This document shows positions 9,323 to 18,882 of a DNA stretch of 64,000 nt, piece by piece. The position numbers and the translations under genes are program-made. Numbering within the stretch: the stretch's first letter is position 1; each line of letters opens with the position of its first letter. The notes below the pieces were generated by a model. The model saw nothing but the letters and a program-made list of their open reading frames with translations. It did no database searches and was not told where the DNA came from. Source of the stretch: Nostoc flagelliforme FACHB-838 (GTDB lineage: Bacteria > Cyanobacteriota > Cyanobacteriia > Cyanobacteriales > Nostocaceae); contig NZ_JACJSI010000004.1 in the NCBI RefSeq assembly GCF_014698065.1, positions 62,001 to 126,000 of the forward strand. Direction: 5' to 3'.

Positions 9323-9898
9323 CTATACCAAAAAACAACGACGTTGCAACGTTTGCTTAAGTAAAGTTTGATATTCTTCATCCTCAACCCGATAAGCCCC
9401 AAACCTCTCTAAATGCGGATTCATCATTTGGGCATCGAAAAACACAAATTTCCTCTGGCGCAATCTTTCCACCAACTTTACCATCGCTACCTTCGAGCCT
9501 TCAGGAATGCGGTAAAACATCGACTCGCCAATGAAAGCCCCACCAATAACAATCCCTAAAATTCCCCCAGCTAATTCGTCACCCTGCCAAGTTTCAAAAC
9601 TAAAAGCATAACCATTCTGGTAAAGTAGCCAGTAAATCTTTTGCAACTCCGGTGAAATCCAAGTTGTCTCTCTGTCAGCACACCCAGCCACCACCGCTTG
9701 AAAGTCCCGATTAATAGCCACACTAAAACGCTCTTGATTCAGGACACGCTGCAAAGACTTAGGATAGCGAAACCGTTCATCCAAAGGAATAAAAGTCCGA
9801 TCGCGACTTCCGTACCAACTCAGGCGATCGCGCTCATCAGCCATGAGAAAATAGCCTTGTGCATAACCCTCAACAATAGCCGCGATATCATATTCCAT
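9323..9898 (-). CDS. aat: Leucyl/phenylalanyl-tRNA-protein transferase
   Basis: A 191-residue enzyme that transfers Leu or Phe from aminoacyl-tRNA to proteins with N-terminal Arg or Lys, marking them for ClpAP-type degradation by the N-end rule. Family motifs: [30 protein letters not shown], then [20 protein letters not shown] and the [17 protein letters not shown] end. An in-frame start 16 codons upstream would add only a hydrophobic stretch absent from the family, so the ATG before [11 protein letters not shown] is chosen. A divergent gene begins about 100 bases away. Confidence 0.9.
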   Translation of the reverse strand: MEYDIAAIVEGYAQGYFLMADERDRLSWYGSRDRTFIPLDERFRYPKSLQRVLNQERFSVAINRDFQAVVAGCADRETTWISPELQKIYWLLYQNGYAFSFETWQGDELAGGILGIVIGGAFIGESMFYRIPEGSKVAMVKLVERLRQRKFVFFDAQMMNPHLERFGAYRVEDEEYQTLLKQTLQRRCFLV

Positions 9899-10005
9899 AA
9901 ATAAATATAAAAAAAACACCAGAGAAACGCCATTTGATCCTATCAATCATCCTCCGCGTTCCTCTGCGTTTCCCTCCGCGTCCCTCTGCGTTTAAAATAA
10001 AAAAA

Positions 10006-10335
10006 ATGACTCAACCAATTCCACCCATTACCCTACCACCACCTGAAAATCCGTTGCTCGAAGGTGAATGGTTACGAGAACGCCTACAACGGTGGCTAGA
10101 TACAGAATTTATCCCCGAAGCAGTCAACCAAAATATTGCCCAACGAGCTGCACAGATTTTTGTGCGTCAACGGATGGAAGGAGAAAATGACCTTGGTTCT
10201 CTGGTAATTGCCATTGTCACAGAGATGCAGTCCTATGATTTTTCCAATAGCTTTTATGGAGAGTTTGCGATCGCCAACGCCGTCAGCGATCTACTCTTAG
10301 AAAGTCTGGGAATTGATAAGTGTTGTGGTCAATAA
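10006..10335 (+). CDS. Conserved cyanobacterial hypothetical protein
   Basis: A 109-residue soluble, acidic protein with a proline-rich start (PIPPITLPPPENP) and predicted helices. I know no function for it. The frame is open further upstream, but that part is encoded by repetitive CCTCTGCGT DNA, so the ATG after an A-run is taken as the start. It is divergent from aat. The C-terminus ends CCGQ. Confidence 0.7.
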   Translation: MTQPIPPITLPPPENPLLEGEWLRERLQRWLDTEFIPEAVNQNIAQRAAQIFVRQRMEGENDLGSLVIAIVTEMQSYDFSNSFYGEFAIANAVSDLLLESLGIDKCCGQ

Positions 10336-10390
10336 TTTTTGTCATTAGTCCTTTGTTATTTACCAATGACTAATGACTAATGACTCTTGA

Positions 10391-10693
10391 CTACCAGCTA
10401 GACTTAACGACTCCAGGCAAAAGACCTTCATGCGCCCATTCTCGCAGTACGTTCCGAGACAACCCAAAATCGCGGTAAACACCTCTAGAACGACCAGTCA
10501 ACCAGCAACGATTGCGGTGACGAGTGGGCGCACTATTCCGGGGTAGCTGTTGAATCTTCCGGTGGATTTCCAATTTATCTAGAGGAGATGCTGCACTTCT
10601 GAACTCTTCTAAAAGAGCTTCCCGTTTGTCAGCATACTTTTCTATCAATTTGGTGCGCTTTTTCTCGCGCTCAATCATGCTCTTTTTTGCCAT
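10391..10693 (-). CDS. rpsN: 30S ribosomal protein S14
   Basis: A 100-residue protein of the long, zinc-free S14 type: no CxxC pairs. Motifs are the basic N-terminus [13 protein letters not shown], the segment [22 protein letters not shown], and the end [10 protein letters not shown]. It binds 16S rRNA in the 30S head. It stands alone rather than in the spc operon, which is usual for cyanobacteria. Confidence 0.95.
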   Translation of the reverse strand: MAKKSMIEREKKRTKLIEKYADKREALLEEFRSAASPLDKLEIHRKIQQLPRNSAPTRHRNRCWLTGRSRGVYRDFGLSRNVLREWAHEGLLPGVVKSSW

Positions 10694-10769
10694 ATATTCT
10701 CTAACTTATTTAAAGACACCGTTTTCCATTCTACAGTCTCTCCATCAATTCTGGGGTTACTTGTGTCGC

Positions 10770-11468
10770 TTACCCTACAACCACTGGTTTATTCGCAGCA
10801 GGACATAAATCAGCAAGTTCACAAGCAATGCAGACGGGAGAACGTGCTTTACAAATAGCACGACCATGATAAATCAGCCGAATTGACCAATTTTCCCAAT
10901 CAGGCTGCGGCAATAAACCCATTAAATCTTGCTCAATCCGAACGGGGTCTGTATGGTCAGTTAAACCCAAACGTTCGCTAAGGCGCTTAACGTGAGTATC
11001 TACCGTCACTCCAACATTAATGCCATAAGCATGACCCAAGACTACGTTTGCTGTTTTCCGCGCCACACCTGGAAGCTTTAACAACTGTTCCATTTGGTTG
11101 GGGACAACAGAGTTAAACTCAGTCACAATCATCCTACAGGCGGCTTGAATGTTTTTGGCTTTATTGCGATAAAATCCAGTTGAACGCACCAAGTTTTCTA
11201 ACTCTACTAAGTCAGCGATCGCTAAACTCTCAGCATCAGGAAATCTATCGAATAAAGCTGGTGTGACTTTATTCACCCGCTCATCAGTACATTGAGCAGA
11301 GAGAATTGTTGCCACCAACAATTGTACTGGTGTTGAGTAATTTAAAGAGCAAGTAGCATCTGGATAAAGACGCTTCAGACGAGCTAAAATTTCTAGCGAT
11401 CGCTCCTTTAAAGTTAAAAGTTTCTTTTCCCCACTCCCTATTTTCACTGGAATAATTTTTGTACCCAT
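10770..11468 (-). CDS. nth: Endonuclease III, DNA glycosylase/AP lyase
   Basis: A 232-residue base-excision repair enzyme that removes oxidised pyrimidines and nicks abasic sites. The helix-hairpin-helix LKLPGVARKTANVVL is followed by VDTHVKRLSERLGL, which carries the catalytic Asp. The [4Fe-4S] cysteines lie in ICKARSPVCIACELADLCP, with the family's C-x6-C-x2-C-x5-C spacing. The 5' end overlaps the 3' end of rseP by 25 bases, so the two are probably co-transcribed; an internal GTG seven codons in is a possible alternative start. Confidence 0.93.
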   Translation of the reverse strand: MGTKIIPVKIGSGEKKLLTLKERSLEILARLKRLYPDATCSLNYSTPVQLLVATILSAQCTDERVNKVTPALFDRFPDAESLAIADLVELENLVRSTGFYRNKAKNIQAACRMIVTEFNSVVPNQMEQLLKLPGVARKTANVVLGHAYGINVGVTVDTHVKRLSERLGLTDHTDPVRIEQDLMGLLPQPDWENWSIRLIYHGRAICKARSPVCIACELADLCPAANKPVVVG

Positions 11469-12544
11469 TCCAATTGGCTAGTTAATTGAGTAGTTTCTTT
11501 GACTATTAGAAAAATTCCTAAGCCTAAGAGTAACACCAAACCCGTTTGCATTACACCTTCTTGAATGCGGGCGGGTACAGGCTTACCGCGTAAACCTTCA
11601 ATCAGCAGAAAAGCAAGTTGTCCGCCATCCAAAGCGGGTAAGGGTAAAATGTTGATAATAGCCAAGTTAATGCTGATAATTGCGGCAAAAGACAACAGAT
11701 TTGCGCTATTATCTTCAGCTAATTTTGCACCTATTTTGACAATATTAACCGGCCCAGAAACTTGTCCAGCAGTTTGTTGAAAGTTGGTAATTAACTGGCC
11801 AAAACCGCTTAATGTCCCAACAAATAATTGTTGAAATCTGTTAGCAGCAATGCCGAAAATTTCAAAAGGACTATTAGGACGGCGATAAACTGCTGTAGCA
11901 TTTGGGCTTAGTGCCACACCAACTACACCTTTGCCATCGGCTCCCAATTTTGGCGTTAATTTCAGAGTTTGTTGTTGGTTGTCACGCAGAATTTTCAGTT
12001 CGATTTGCTGATTGGGATGAGTTTGAATTTCTTTTGTCAGCAAAGGAGTTGACTTATCAGAAGCCGGGAGTTCTTGACCGTTAACAGCCAGAATAATATC
12101 TCCTTCCCGAATTCCTGCTTGATAGGCAACAGATTCCTGATTAACAGGCTGTACGGCGACACCAGCTTTATAGTTTAATTCCTTGGGAATGCCGACGATA
12201 CCCAATTGCAGAACCAACACTAAATAGGCAAATATTAAATTTGCGATCACTCCAGCACTGATAACGATCGCCCTGTCTAAAACTGGACGGTTACGCAGCA
12301 GATTCGGGTCATTGGGTGGAACATCGCTATCGGGGTCATCATCGGGAAAGCCCACAAAGCCGCCCAAAGGAAAGGCGCGGACAGCATATTCGGTCTGCTT
12401 TCCTTGATACTTAAGAAGAACTGGGCCAAAACCCAAAGAAAAACGATTAACGAGAATGCCTTGAGAACGGGCTGCAACAAAATGTCCCAACTCGTGTACC
12501 AAGATCAAAACAGCCAAAACTGCGATCGCTGCTAAAACTGACAT
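11444..12544 (-). CDS. rseP: Site-2 zinc metalloprotease RseP
   Basis: A 366-residue membrane protease that cuts within transmembrane segments, typically of anti-sigma factors. The zinc motif HELGH is at residues 17-21 in the first helix. A PDZ domain lies at about 125-200 (VNQESVAYQAGIREGDIILAV). The third zinc ligand motif LPLPALDGGQL lies near residue 300, before the last helices. Length is typical of bacterial RseP. It lies upstream of nth on the same strand. Confidence 0.93.
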   Translation of the reverse strand: MSVLAAIAVLAVLILVHELGHFVAARSQGILVNRFSLGFGPVLLKYQGKQTEYAVRAFPLGGFVGFPDDDPDSDVPPNDPNLLRNRPVLDRAIVISAGVIANLIFAYLVLVLQLGIVGIPKELNYKAGVAVQPVNQESVAYQAGIREGDIILAVNGQELPASDKSTPLLTKEIQTHPNQQIELKILRDNQQQTLKLTPKLGADGKGVVGVALSPNATAVYRRPNSPFEIFGIAANRFQQLFVGTLSGFGQLITNFQQTAGQVSGPVNIVKIGAKLAEDNSANLLSFAAIISINLAIINILPLPALDGGQLAFLLIEGLRGKPVPARIQEGVMQTGLVLLLGLGIFLIVKETTQLTSQLEWVQKLFQ

Positions 12545-12590
12545 AGAGTAAATTAGTGAAGATATTAAGCTATAGTTATCTCCATTCTAA

Positions 12591-12690
12591 TTGGGCATTG
12601 GGTATTGGGTATTAGTCATTGGTCATTGGTCATTGGTCATTGGGTATTGGGTATTAGTCATTGGTAAATAACAAAGGACAAATGACTAAT
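12591..12690. repeat. Heptamer short tandem repeats (STRR type)
   Basis: Runs of ATTGGGT, ATTAGTC and ATTGGTC heptamers. A unit of about 40 bases, ATTGGGTATTGGGTATTAGT plus following heptamers, is present twice in tandem. This is the short tandemly repeated repetitive sequence type known from Nostoc and relatives. It fills the gap between serS and rseP. Confidence 0.75.
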
Positions 12691-12696
12691 GACAAA

Positions 12697-13977
12697 TTAT
12701 AAAACTTCACGCCCCAAGTAAGGTTGCAGGGCTTCTGGTATCCTCACTGTCCCATCCGGTTGTTGATAATTCTCCAAAATTGCTGCCATAGTCCGTCCCA
12801 CAGCCAAACCCGAACCATTGAGGGTATGTACGAACTGAGTGCCTTTCTTCCCCGCCTCTTTGAAGCGAATATCAGCCCGTCGCGCCTGGAAATCTATAGT
12901 ATTGGAACAGCTAGAAATTTCGCGGTATTTGCCAGAAGAGGGCAACCAAACCTCTAAATCATAAGTTTTGGTAGAGGCAAATCCCAAATCTCCAGTACTT
13001 AAATTGACTACTCGGTAAGGTAACTTCAACGCCTGTAAGATTGCTTCTGCATTCCCTACCAATTTCTCCAGTTCATCAAAAGATTTACTGGGTTCGACAA
13101 ATTTCACCATCTCCACCTTGTTAAATTGATGCAGGCGAATTAATCCCCGCATATCGCGCCCATAGCTACCAGCTTCGCGGCGAAAACAGGGAGTAAAAGC
13201 ACAGTGGTAAATAGGCAAGTTTTCAGCAGCGAGAATTTCACCCCGGTAGAGATTTGTAACTGGAACCTCTGCCGTAGGAATCAGCCACAAGTCATCATCA
13301 GCACATTTAAAGCTTTCTTCAGCAAACTTGGGTAACTGACCGGTAGCTGTCAAAGACTCGGTATTAACTAACAGAGGCGGACTGACTTCCACATAACCCG
13401 CTTGAGTATGGAGAGACAGCATAAATTGAATTAATGCCCTCTCCAATGCCGCACCAGCACCTATCAATGTCACAAAGCGACTTTGGGCAACTTTTACAGC
13501 TCGTTCAACATTGAGAATACCTAGCTTTTCGCCAATTTCCCAGTGAGGAAGAATATTCGGATTTTGGGGAATGTACTCATCACCCCAACGCCGCACTTCT
13601 ACGTTATCTTCCTCATTTTTACCAAGGGGTGTAGAGTCGCTGGGCAAATTGGGAAGTGCCAACACAAGTTGGGCAATTTCAGCTTTGAGGTCTTTTTCCT
13701 GGGGTTCCAGTTCACTCAACGTAGCTTTGACAGAGTTACCTTCATCCCGCAAAGCTTGAATTTCTGGGTCTTGAGGATTCATCCCAGATTTAATCTTCTG
13801 CCCGACAATTTTACCGATTTCGTTGCTACGGGCTTGGAGTTGACTACGCGTCCCCTCAAGTTCCCGTTGTTGCCGATCTAACTGTAATATCGGTTCAATG
13901 TCATATTTACCACTACGACTATTCAATCGTTCTTGAACTAATTGCGGATTTTCCCGTATTTGCTTGATATCCAGCAC
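12697..13977 (-). CDS. serS: Seryl-tRNA synthetase
   Basis: A 426-residue class II aminoacyl-tRNA synthetase that charges tRNA-Ser and tRNA-Sec-type substrates. An N-terminal coiled-coil arm (about residues 1-105) precedes the catalytic core. Motif 2 reads [22 protein letters not shown] and motif 3 [18 protein letters not shown]. The [11 protein letters not shown] segment is typical. Full length, with no defects. Confidence 0.95.
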   Translation of the reverse strand: MLDIKQIRENPQLVQERLNSRSGKYDIEPILQLDRQQRELEGTRSQLQARSNEIGKIVGQKIKSGMNPQDPEIQALRDEGNSVKATLSELEPQEKDLKAEIAQLVLALPNLPSDSTPLGKNEEDNVEVRRWGDEYIPQNPNILPHWEIGEKLGILNVERAVKVAQSRFVTLIGAGAALERALIQFMLSLHTQAGYVEVSPPLLVNTESLTATGQLPKFAEESFKCADDDLWLIPTAEVPVTNLYRGEILAAENLPIYHCAFTPCFRREAGSYGRDMRGLIRLHQFNKVEMVKFVEPSKSFDELEKLVGNAEAILQALKLPYRVVNLSTGDLGFASTKTYDLEVWLPSSGKYREISSCSNTIDFQARRADIRFKEAGKKGTQFVHTLNGSGLAVGRTMAAILENYQQPDGTVRIPEALQPYLGREVL

Positions 13978-14124
13978 AAATTTTTCTCAGTTTTTAGCCT
14001 ATTATTATCTACCTGTCAACATCTCAGCAGCATATAGCCAATTATGTACCCAAGTCAAAAGAGGGGGATAAGGGAGACAAGAAAAGAAGAACAACCTCCT
14101 AATTCTTGACTTTTGATTCCTAAA

Positions 14125-14700
14125 CTAAGGTCGGCTAATGCGATTGAGTAGCCAAAGTGATGCTAACAGTCCAGCAAAGTGGGCTTGTAATGTCTGGATA
14201 TTTGCTAAAACCACAAACATATCTAAACCACTGATAATCGCTTGATTAGCTTGGGCAGAAAATATCAATTGACCTTGAGACAAAGCCCTAAGGGTAAAAC
14301 TACCTACAATTGCTTGCGCCCCTAATAGAGTTAACAATATTCCCGCCAAATTCACCCATAATCCTAAGCGTAACACTTGTACAGTCTCACTTTTCCGGGG
14401 GCGGTTGCTGGGATTAGAGGATTGGAGTTGATTGCCAATTCTGGTGTAACGGTAAGCTAAATAAATGCCTCCACCCAATGCCAAAAGTCCACAAACTTCT
14501 AATAAGACACCAAAACCTGTTCCTGCATTATTAGTACTACCAATATTCCGACCAAAAAGGCTGTTAGCCAGCAAAATTACGCCAGAAACTACACCTAAAG
14601 CTAACTGAGTCCAGAAGCTACTCCAACCTAAGAGACGAAATATTTGGGCAATTGCCCGGAGAGTTGAGGAAGATGATGGGGCATCGGGGGTTTGTGACAT
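14125..14700 (-). CDS. DUF3611 family membrane protein
   Basis: About 191 residues with four hydrophobic helices, near residues 28-50, 66-85, 110-135 and 155-180. It matches the DUF3611 family shared by cyanobacteria and plastids (RLLGWSSFWTQLALGVVSG is characteristic). Function is unknown; a role in the thylakoid or envelope membrane is inference. A longer start 13 codons upstream is possible. The shorter ATG is preferred because the serine-rich lead MSQTPDAPSSSS resembles the family start. Confidence 0.75.
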   Translation of the reverse strand: MSQTPDAPSSSSTLRAIAQIFRLLGWSSFWTQLALGVVSGVILLANSLFGRNIGSTNNAGTGFGVLLEVCGLLALGGGIYLAYRYTRIGNQLQSSNPSNRPRKSETVQVLRLGLWVNLAGILLTLLGAQAIVGSFTLRALSQGQLIFSAQANQAIISGLDMFVVLANIQTLQAHFAGLLASLWLLNRISRP

Positions 14701-14794
14701 AGTGATCACCAATTTGCTGGGCGCTTGATTAAGGGGCACGGAAGAGGACGTAAAGACACGGAGAGTTCTTTTCCGAGGTCTTTCGGTCTTCTTT

Positions 14795-14941
14795 CTAACT
14801 TTTCACGGTATATAGAAAACCTTTGTCTAAATCTCTTCTCCTTCTAAGAGAAAGACTTTGAATTTTCCCCTTTCCCGTGACGGAAAGGAGGTTAGGGGGT
14901 TAGGTTAATCGTTAGCTTTTCCATATAACGTGAAAAGTTAG
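14795..14941. repeat. Inverted-repeat element
   Basis: Two 25-base arms, 14795-14819 and 14917-14941, match in inverted orientation at all but about three positions. Their shared core is CTAACTTTTCACG. The 97 bases between hold two smaller hairpins: TCTCCTTCTAAGAGAAAG and CCTTTCCCGTGACGGAAAGG. It looks like a small non-coding palindromic element. The 3' end of the weak leftward frame at 14892-15128 runs into its right arm. Confidence 0.55.
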
Positions 14942-15128
14942 GTTTTCTTTCCCCCTCCTTTAGGTCTTCTTTGATAAATTTACTATCACAATTGCCATAA
15001 GAGACAAGAGATTCTCTGATGGAGGAAATCAGTAATGGTGACTGCTTAAGTGTTTTCACTGCCGTAGTAGCTTTAACCCAGACATATCCCTTAGCGTAAG
15101 CTTTGAGAATTTGCATGGGGAAAATCAC
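14892..15128 (-). CDS. Doubtful small reading frame
   Basis: A 78-codon frame. The N-terminal 50 residues (MQILKAYAKGYVWVKATTAV and on) could be a small protein, but the last 20 codons are encoded by the inverted-repeat element, so the stop was probably supplied by that insertion. No clear ribosome site. It may be a truncated or spurious gene. Confidence 0.3.
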   Translation of the reverse strand: MIFPMQILKAYAKGYVWVKATTAVKTLKQSPLLISSIRESLVSYGNCDSKFIKEDLKEGERKPNFSRYMEKLTINLTP

Positions 15129-15501
15129 TGTAAAACAAAGTGTTTATTAACTTTTACAGACAAAATAGCATTTTACCTGTAAAATTTCTTCGATGGCATT
15201 TTATTGCTTAAGCAGTTCTAACTAGTTTGGCATCACTTAATACTAAGATCGTGACTTCTCCACTGTCTTTTTGCTTCTCACTACACCGTATCGAGCTTGA
15301 GTAGAGTACATTATTGTGTGCCCTTAAAACCCGCAAACTCGTCCCACAACTTCACAGGCGTGGATAATTATTTGGTGTTTACGCAATGGATATCTAGTCT
15401 AAGTAGCTTTATATGTATTACTCACTTAGCAGTAGCACTGTATACTGGCTATAAGGATTATAGACCTTACCCTAAGGCATTTTTTTAGCCATTCATTAAC
15501 C
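15129..15501. other. Intergenic region, no gene seen
   Basis: Moderately AT-rich DNA upstream of the PadR-like regulator gene. A 63-codon rightward frame inside it has no ribosome site or protein-like composition. No repeat or RNA gene was recognised; the promoter of the downstream pair probably lies here. Confidence 0.4.
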
Positions 15502-15849
15502 ATGAAACTTGAGGATATATATCAATTCTTTGAAAATCCTCCGCCAACTTACCTTTGTCAGGAACTAGCAGTTTGTTACATACTGTCTGTTTTATTACAA
15601 GGTGAATCCTACGGAACCGAGTTGATCGAGCAATTAGAAACTGAATATCCCATTTATCGGCTTTCAGATACCGTGCTTTATAGTGCAATCAAATTTCTGG
15701 AAGACCAAGGGGCAATCACTGGATATTGGAAGAAACTCGAAGGACGGGGACGCCCCAGGCGGATGTACCAAGTTTCTCCCGAATGGCAAGTTCAAGCTCA
15801 TGACCTAGCTTTTCTTTGGCAAAACTACATTAACAGGAGGACAAAGTAA
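15502..15849 (+). CDS. PadR-family winged-helix regulator
   Basis: A 115-residue protein with a PadR-type winged helix: AVCYILSVLLQGESYGTELIEQLE, then a recognition-helix region LSDTVLYSAIKFLEDQGAI and the wing GRGRPRRMYQVSPEW. PadR proteins are dimeric transcription factors, mostly repressors. It lacks the long C-terminal dimerisation helix of the large subfamily. It is followed after 52 bases by a b6f assembly-factor gene on the same strand, so it may regulate or be co-transcribed with it. Confidence 0.8.
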   Translation: MKLEDIYQFFENPPPTYLCQELAVCYILSVLLQGESYGTELIEQLETEYPIYRLSDTVLYSAIKFLEDQGAITGYWKKLEGRGRPRRMYQVSPEWQVQAHDLAFLWQNYINRRTK

Positions 15850-15901
15850 CAAATAATTGATAATGAATAAGTCTCCTACAGTCAAACACTAACAATTAGT
15901 T

Positions 15902-16432
15902 ATGGATACTGCTATTCTGCCATCTACGTTCCTGCTAACCTTGTTGTTATCGGTTGGGCTGTTTTTCTTTATTCGTGCCTCGACTAAAGACCGCACTGAA
16001 ATAGCGCAACTGATATCTGAGCAAGACGAAGCTGCTTTAATGTCTCAATTAAAAGAGTATTTTCGATCGCGGTCTTACCGAGTGGCAGCGGTAGACCGAG
16101 AACAAAACCAGGTGACTTTTGAAGGTAATGTTCGCCCCAGCTGGTTCTTAGCTATATTTCTAACTTTATTGGCAGCTACCGGGATTGTTTGTCTATCTCT
16201 GGTAGTATCCCTGCTTTTTCCTAGCTTCAGTACCCTTGTTCTGGCTATGGTGCTGCTATCGCCTTTAAGTGGTCTATTTTATTGGAAAAAATCTGGAAGG
16301 CTTGAGAAGGTGTCGCTCAAAGTAGAAACAACTCAGAGCGAACAAACCCTCTCAAGTAAGATAACCGTAGTTGCCCATCGAGATGAACTCAGTGAGTTGC
16401 AGAGGACTCTACAGCTAAAGCCTGGGAAATAA
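15902..16432 (+). CDS. Cofactor assembly of complex C subunit B-like protein
   Basis: A 176-residue membrane protein. One N-terminal helix (about residues 7-25) is followed by a soluble stretch, a pair of helices at about 79-125, and a C-terminal soluble domain. The segments FIRASTKDRTE and VTFEGNVRPSWFLAIFLTLLAA match my memory of the CCB2/CCB4 (CcbB) family, which helps attach heme ci covalently to cytochrome b6 of the b6f complex. The family call is from memory of sequence only. Confidence 0.65.
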   Translation: MDTAILPSTFLLTLLLSVGLFFFIRASTKDRTEIAQLISEQDEAALMSQLKEYFRSRSYRVAAVDREQNQVTFEGNVRPSWFLAIFLTLLAATGIVCLSLVVSLLFPSFSTLVLAMVLLSPLSGLFYWKKSGRLEKVSLKVETTQSEQTLSSKITVVAHRDELSELQRTLQLKPGK

Positions 16433-16543
16433 TTGTTGCTTTTTGTGACCATCTCTTAACTATGATATGCAAACTTCTGACCTGACCTACTCTTTAGGCA
16501 ATGGAAAGTAGGAAGGAGGACATCAAGACGGCTGCTTTGTCAG

Positions 16544-16573
16544 TTTTCCCCACGACACAAGTCATGGGGAAAA
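16544..16573 (+). terminator. Hairpin about 110 bases after the CcbB-like gene
   Basis: TTTTCCCCA pairs perfectly with TGGGGAAAA across a 12-base loop. An A/T-rich tract follows instead of a pure T-run. Probably a transcription terminator or mRNA end stabiliser. Confidence 0.5.
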
Positions 16574-16882
16574 AATTTAAATTCATTAACTTAAATTCAT
16601 TGACAGAGCTTGCTTAACCATCTACGGCATAAGAGCGCAACTTCACTAGCGCTTTTTGAAGCACTTGGCTCTATACCCATTCCCTTCTGCATCATCAAAA
16701 TAGTATCAACCCATGCAATCTAGCGTGGTTTGAGACAGGTTTACTTTCCAACTACCTGGACTAGATTTACTGGCAAATCAGCTACAAACTAAAAAAAAAT
16801 TAAATTTTGCATAAACTTAGCAATTTTGCCAGTTAATAATAGTCAGGAGCCACATTCAATGCCTAAGATGACCATTTATGGT
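16574..16882. other. Intergenic region between converging genes
   Basis: AT-rich DNA downstream of both the CcbB-like gene and the leftward DUF3155 gene. A short direct repeat, TTAAATTCATT, occurs twice near 16577-16605. No gene or RNA seen. Confidence 0.4.
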
Positions 16883-17200
16883 TCATCGACTAGCTAAGGC
16901 AAGAGATTCTTGACCTGGTGAAGGTTCTAACACCCTCAAGCTAGGAAACAAGAAATGGTTTTCCTCTACGTATTGAGCACCAAACAGTCCCTTTTCTGCC
17001 CAGAAATAACGATCTGTGGTGTGTTCATTTCGCTTTACGAGTAGTAAAGCCGGTGGCAAAATCCCTTCAGCTTGAATGAATCTTCTCGCTGCTGTCACAG
17101 GCTTTTCTTCGCCACTCTCAATGCTATATTGAGGTACATGCTCCAAAATGCGCCGTCCTTCCTGACGACGACGACTCTTCCTTTTGCGTCTCCTTGCCAA
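16883..17200 (-). CDS. DUF3155 family protein (TTG start)
   Basis: A 105-residue basic cyanobacterial protein matching DUF3155: ARRRKRKSRRRQEGRRILEH at the N-terminus, then KPVTAARRFIQAEGI and NEHTTDRYFWAEKGLFGAQY. Function unknown; the very basic N-terminus suggests nucleic acid binding (inference). An ATG 20 codons upstream is in frame, but TTG at 17200 has a perfect GAGGAGG ribosome site eight bases before it and gives the compact start MARRRKRKS. The extra upstream residues are not protein-like for this family. Confidence 0.8.
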   Translation of the reverse strand: MARRRKRKSRRRQEGRRILEHVPQYSIESGEEKPVTAARRFIQAEGILPPALLLVKRNEHTTDRYFWAEKGLFGAQYVEENHFLFPSLRVLEPSPGQESLALASR

Positions 17201-17485
17201 TCTATTGTCCTCCTCTTTCAAGCTATAGATTGTAGTGATAGCTACAAAATCCGTCGTCATTATATAGGTTCTAGTTCAAAATATCAATAGTTTTTAACCT
17301 TTTAAGATAAGAAAGTTAATATGTTTGAACATAGAAAAAATAAAGTCACCTAAAAATATAATCCCCTAGTAGAAACCATCTCTAAGAAAATTTTAGTTAA
17401 GCTTTATTACATGAGTGAGGTAAAAATTAAGTATCCTCTCTTACATCATGCCTCAAAATCTATAATCTTGAGCAAGAGCTAAAAA

Positions 17486-18835
17486 ATGTTAATGTCTTCC
17501 AGTTCCGATTTTCTTGCTCTGTGTCGAGAGCAAATAGCGCTACTAACCCAAGGGCTGGGAGCAACTTTAAGTATTGTGTACCTGACACAAGAATTGGTAG
17601 AAACTCCTTCAAGCGATGCAAAGCTTATTCCTGTGGTGATTTACCCGGAAACAGCATTATTATCGCCAGGAGAGGAAAATGCTGAGGGGACAGCATACAA
17701 GCAGCTTCAAGTTGGAAATGCGTTTATATTACCCAATCATCAGAGAAGGTTATTGACAGCAGGTTCAGAATCTCCAAGCTCGTCAGGGGAGTCTGAGACA
17801 CCAGATTCGTCTCCACCCCATCTAAAAGAGGAATACTTACTTAGTGGCAACCAAGTTGTTTTACCTCTGATTTATGAGGGTGTGATGATGGGGTTGCTGG
17901 TGACAGGTAGGCAAGACCGGGCATGGAATGAACACGAGCAAAGTCAGATTCAACAGATAGCTCAAACATTAGCGATCGCTTGTATTTTAGATCAACGCCG
18001 AGCATGGGTTGAGCAGCAGTTGCATGAGCAACAAATTCTTCAAGAAAAACAGCGGGATTTGCTAGATAACCTGTTGCATCAGTTTCGTAACCCATTAACG
18101 GCGTTGCGGACTTTTGGCAAACTGCTATTAAAACGACTACGGCCAGCAGACGCTAACCGCGATGTAGCAAATAGTATTGTGCGGGAAAGCGATCGCCTTC
18201 AAGAATTGCTACAACAATTTGAGCAAGTAATTGACTTGACTGAAGCAGATTTAGCGCCACTACATTTGGCGGAAGATGAAGTATTTGTAGAAGCAACCAT
18301 CCAAAAAGACGCTAAACCGCTGCTATTATTGCCAGGAACGGGAGATAAAGCAGTTGACTGCTCTCTAGCAGATATATTAGAACCATTATTAATATCAGCC
18401 AAAGCGATCGCCCAAGAGCGAAAGCTAAAACTAATAACTGAAATTCAACAGAATTCATCCCTAGTGCGTGCCAACGTCAAAGCATTACGAGAGGTCTTAA
18501 CTAATATCATCGATAATGCTTTGAAATATACTCCCACTGGGGGCAAAATTTTGATTCAGGCGGGGCAAGAAAAAGGGAATTTTCAGGGAATTGTCATCAG
18601 TGATAATGGGCCTGGGATTCCACCCCAAGATTTAGAACATCTTGGAGAACGGCACTATCGGGGTGTACAAGCGCAAACAGAAATCCCCGGTACAGGTTTG
18701 GGGCTAGCGATCGCTAAACAATTAATAGAGCAAATGCAGGGCGAAATCGAGGTTTTCAGCCCTGCAATTAACTCTAAGCTAACTTCACCCGATGCGCCGG
18801 GAACTACGTTTATTATTTGGTTGCCAGAAGTTTAG
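17486..18835 (+). CDS. Sensor histidine kinase with GAF-like input domain
   Basis: A 449-residue soluble kinase. An N-terminal GAF-like sensor covers about residues 10-170 and is interrupted by a low-complexity Ser/Pro stretch (about 92-112). A coiled linker follows, then the dimerisation helix with phospho-acceptor H198 in LLHQFRNPLTALRTFGKLLL. The ATPase domain has NIIDNALKYTP, DNGPGIP and GTGLGLAIA. There is no membrane segment. The HQFRNPLTALRTFGK box resembles the cyanobacterial Hik2/chloroplast sensor kinase group as I remember it; that assignment is tentative. No response regulator lies nearby. Confidence 0.85.
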   Translation: MLMSSSSDFLALCREQIALLTQGLGATLSIVYLTQELVETPSSDAKLIPVVIYPETALLSPGEENAEGTAYKQLQVGNAFILPNHQRRLLTAGSESPSSSGESETPDSSPPHLKEEYLLSGNQVVLPLIYEGVMMGLLVTGRQDRAWNEHEQSQIQQIAQTLAIACILDQRRAWVEQQLHEQQILQEKQRDLLDNLLHQFRNPLTALRTFGKLLLKRLRPADANRDVANSIVRESDRLQELLQQFEQVIDLTEADLAPLHLAEDEVFVEATIQKDAKPLLLLPGTGDKAVDCSLADILEPLLISAKAIAQERKLKLITEIQQNSSLVRANVKALREVLTNIIDNALKYTPTGGKILIQAGQEKGNFQGIVISDNGPGIPPQDLEHLGERHYRGVQAQTEIPGTGLGLAIAKQLIEQMQGEIEVFSPAINSKLTSPDAPGTTFIIWLPEV

Positions 18836-18882
18836 AATTTGTTATTTGTCCTTTGTAAATACTAATGACCAATGACCAATGA

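Noticed and set aside
15297-15488. 63-codon rightward frame before the PadR-like gene
   Set aside because: No ribosome site and a chance-like composition.
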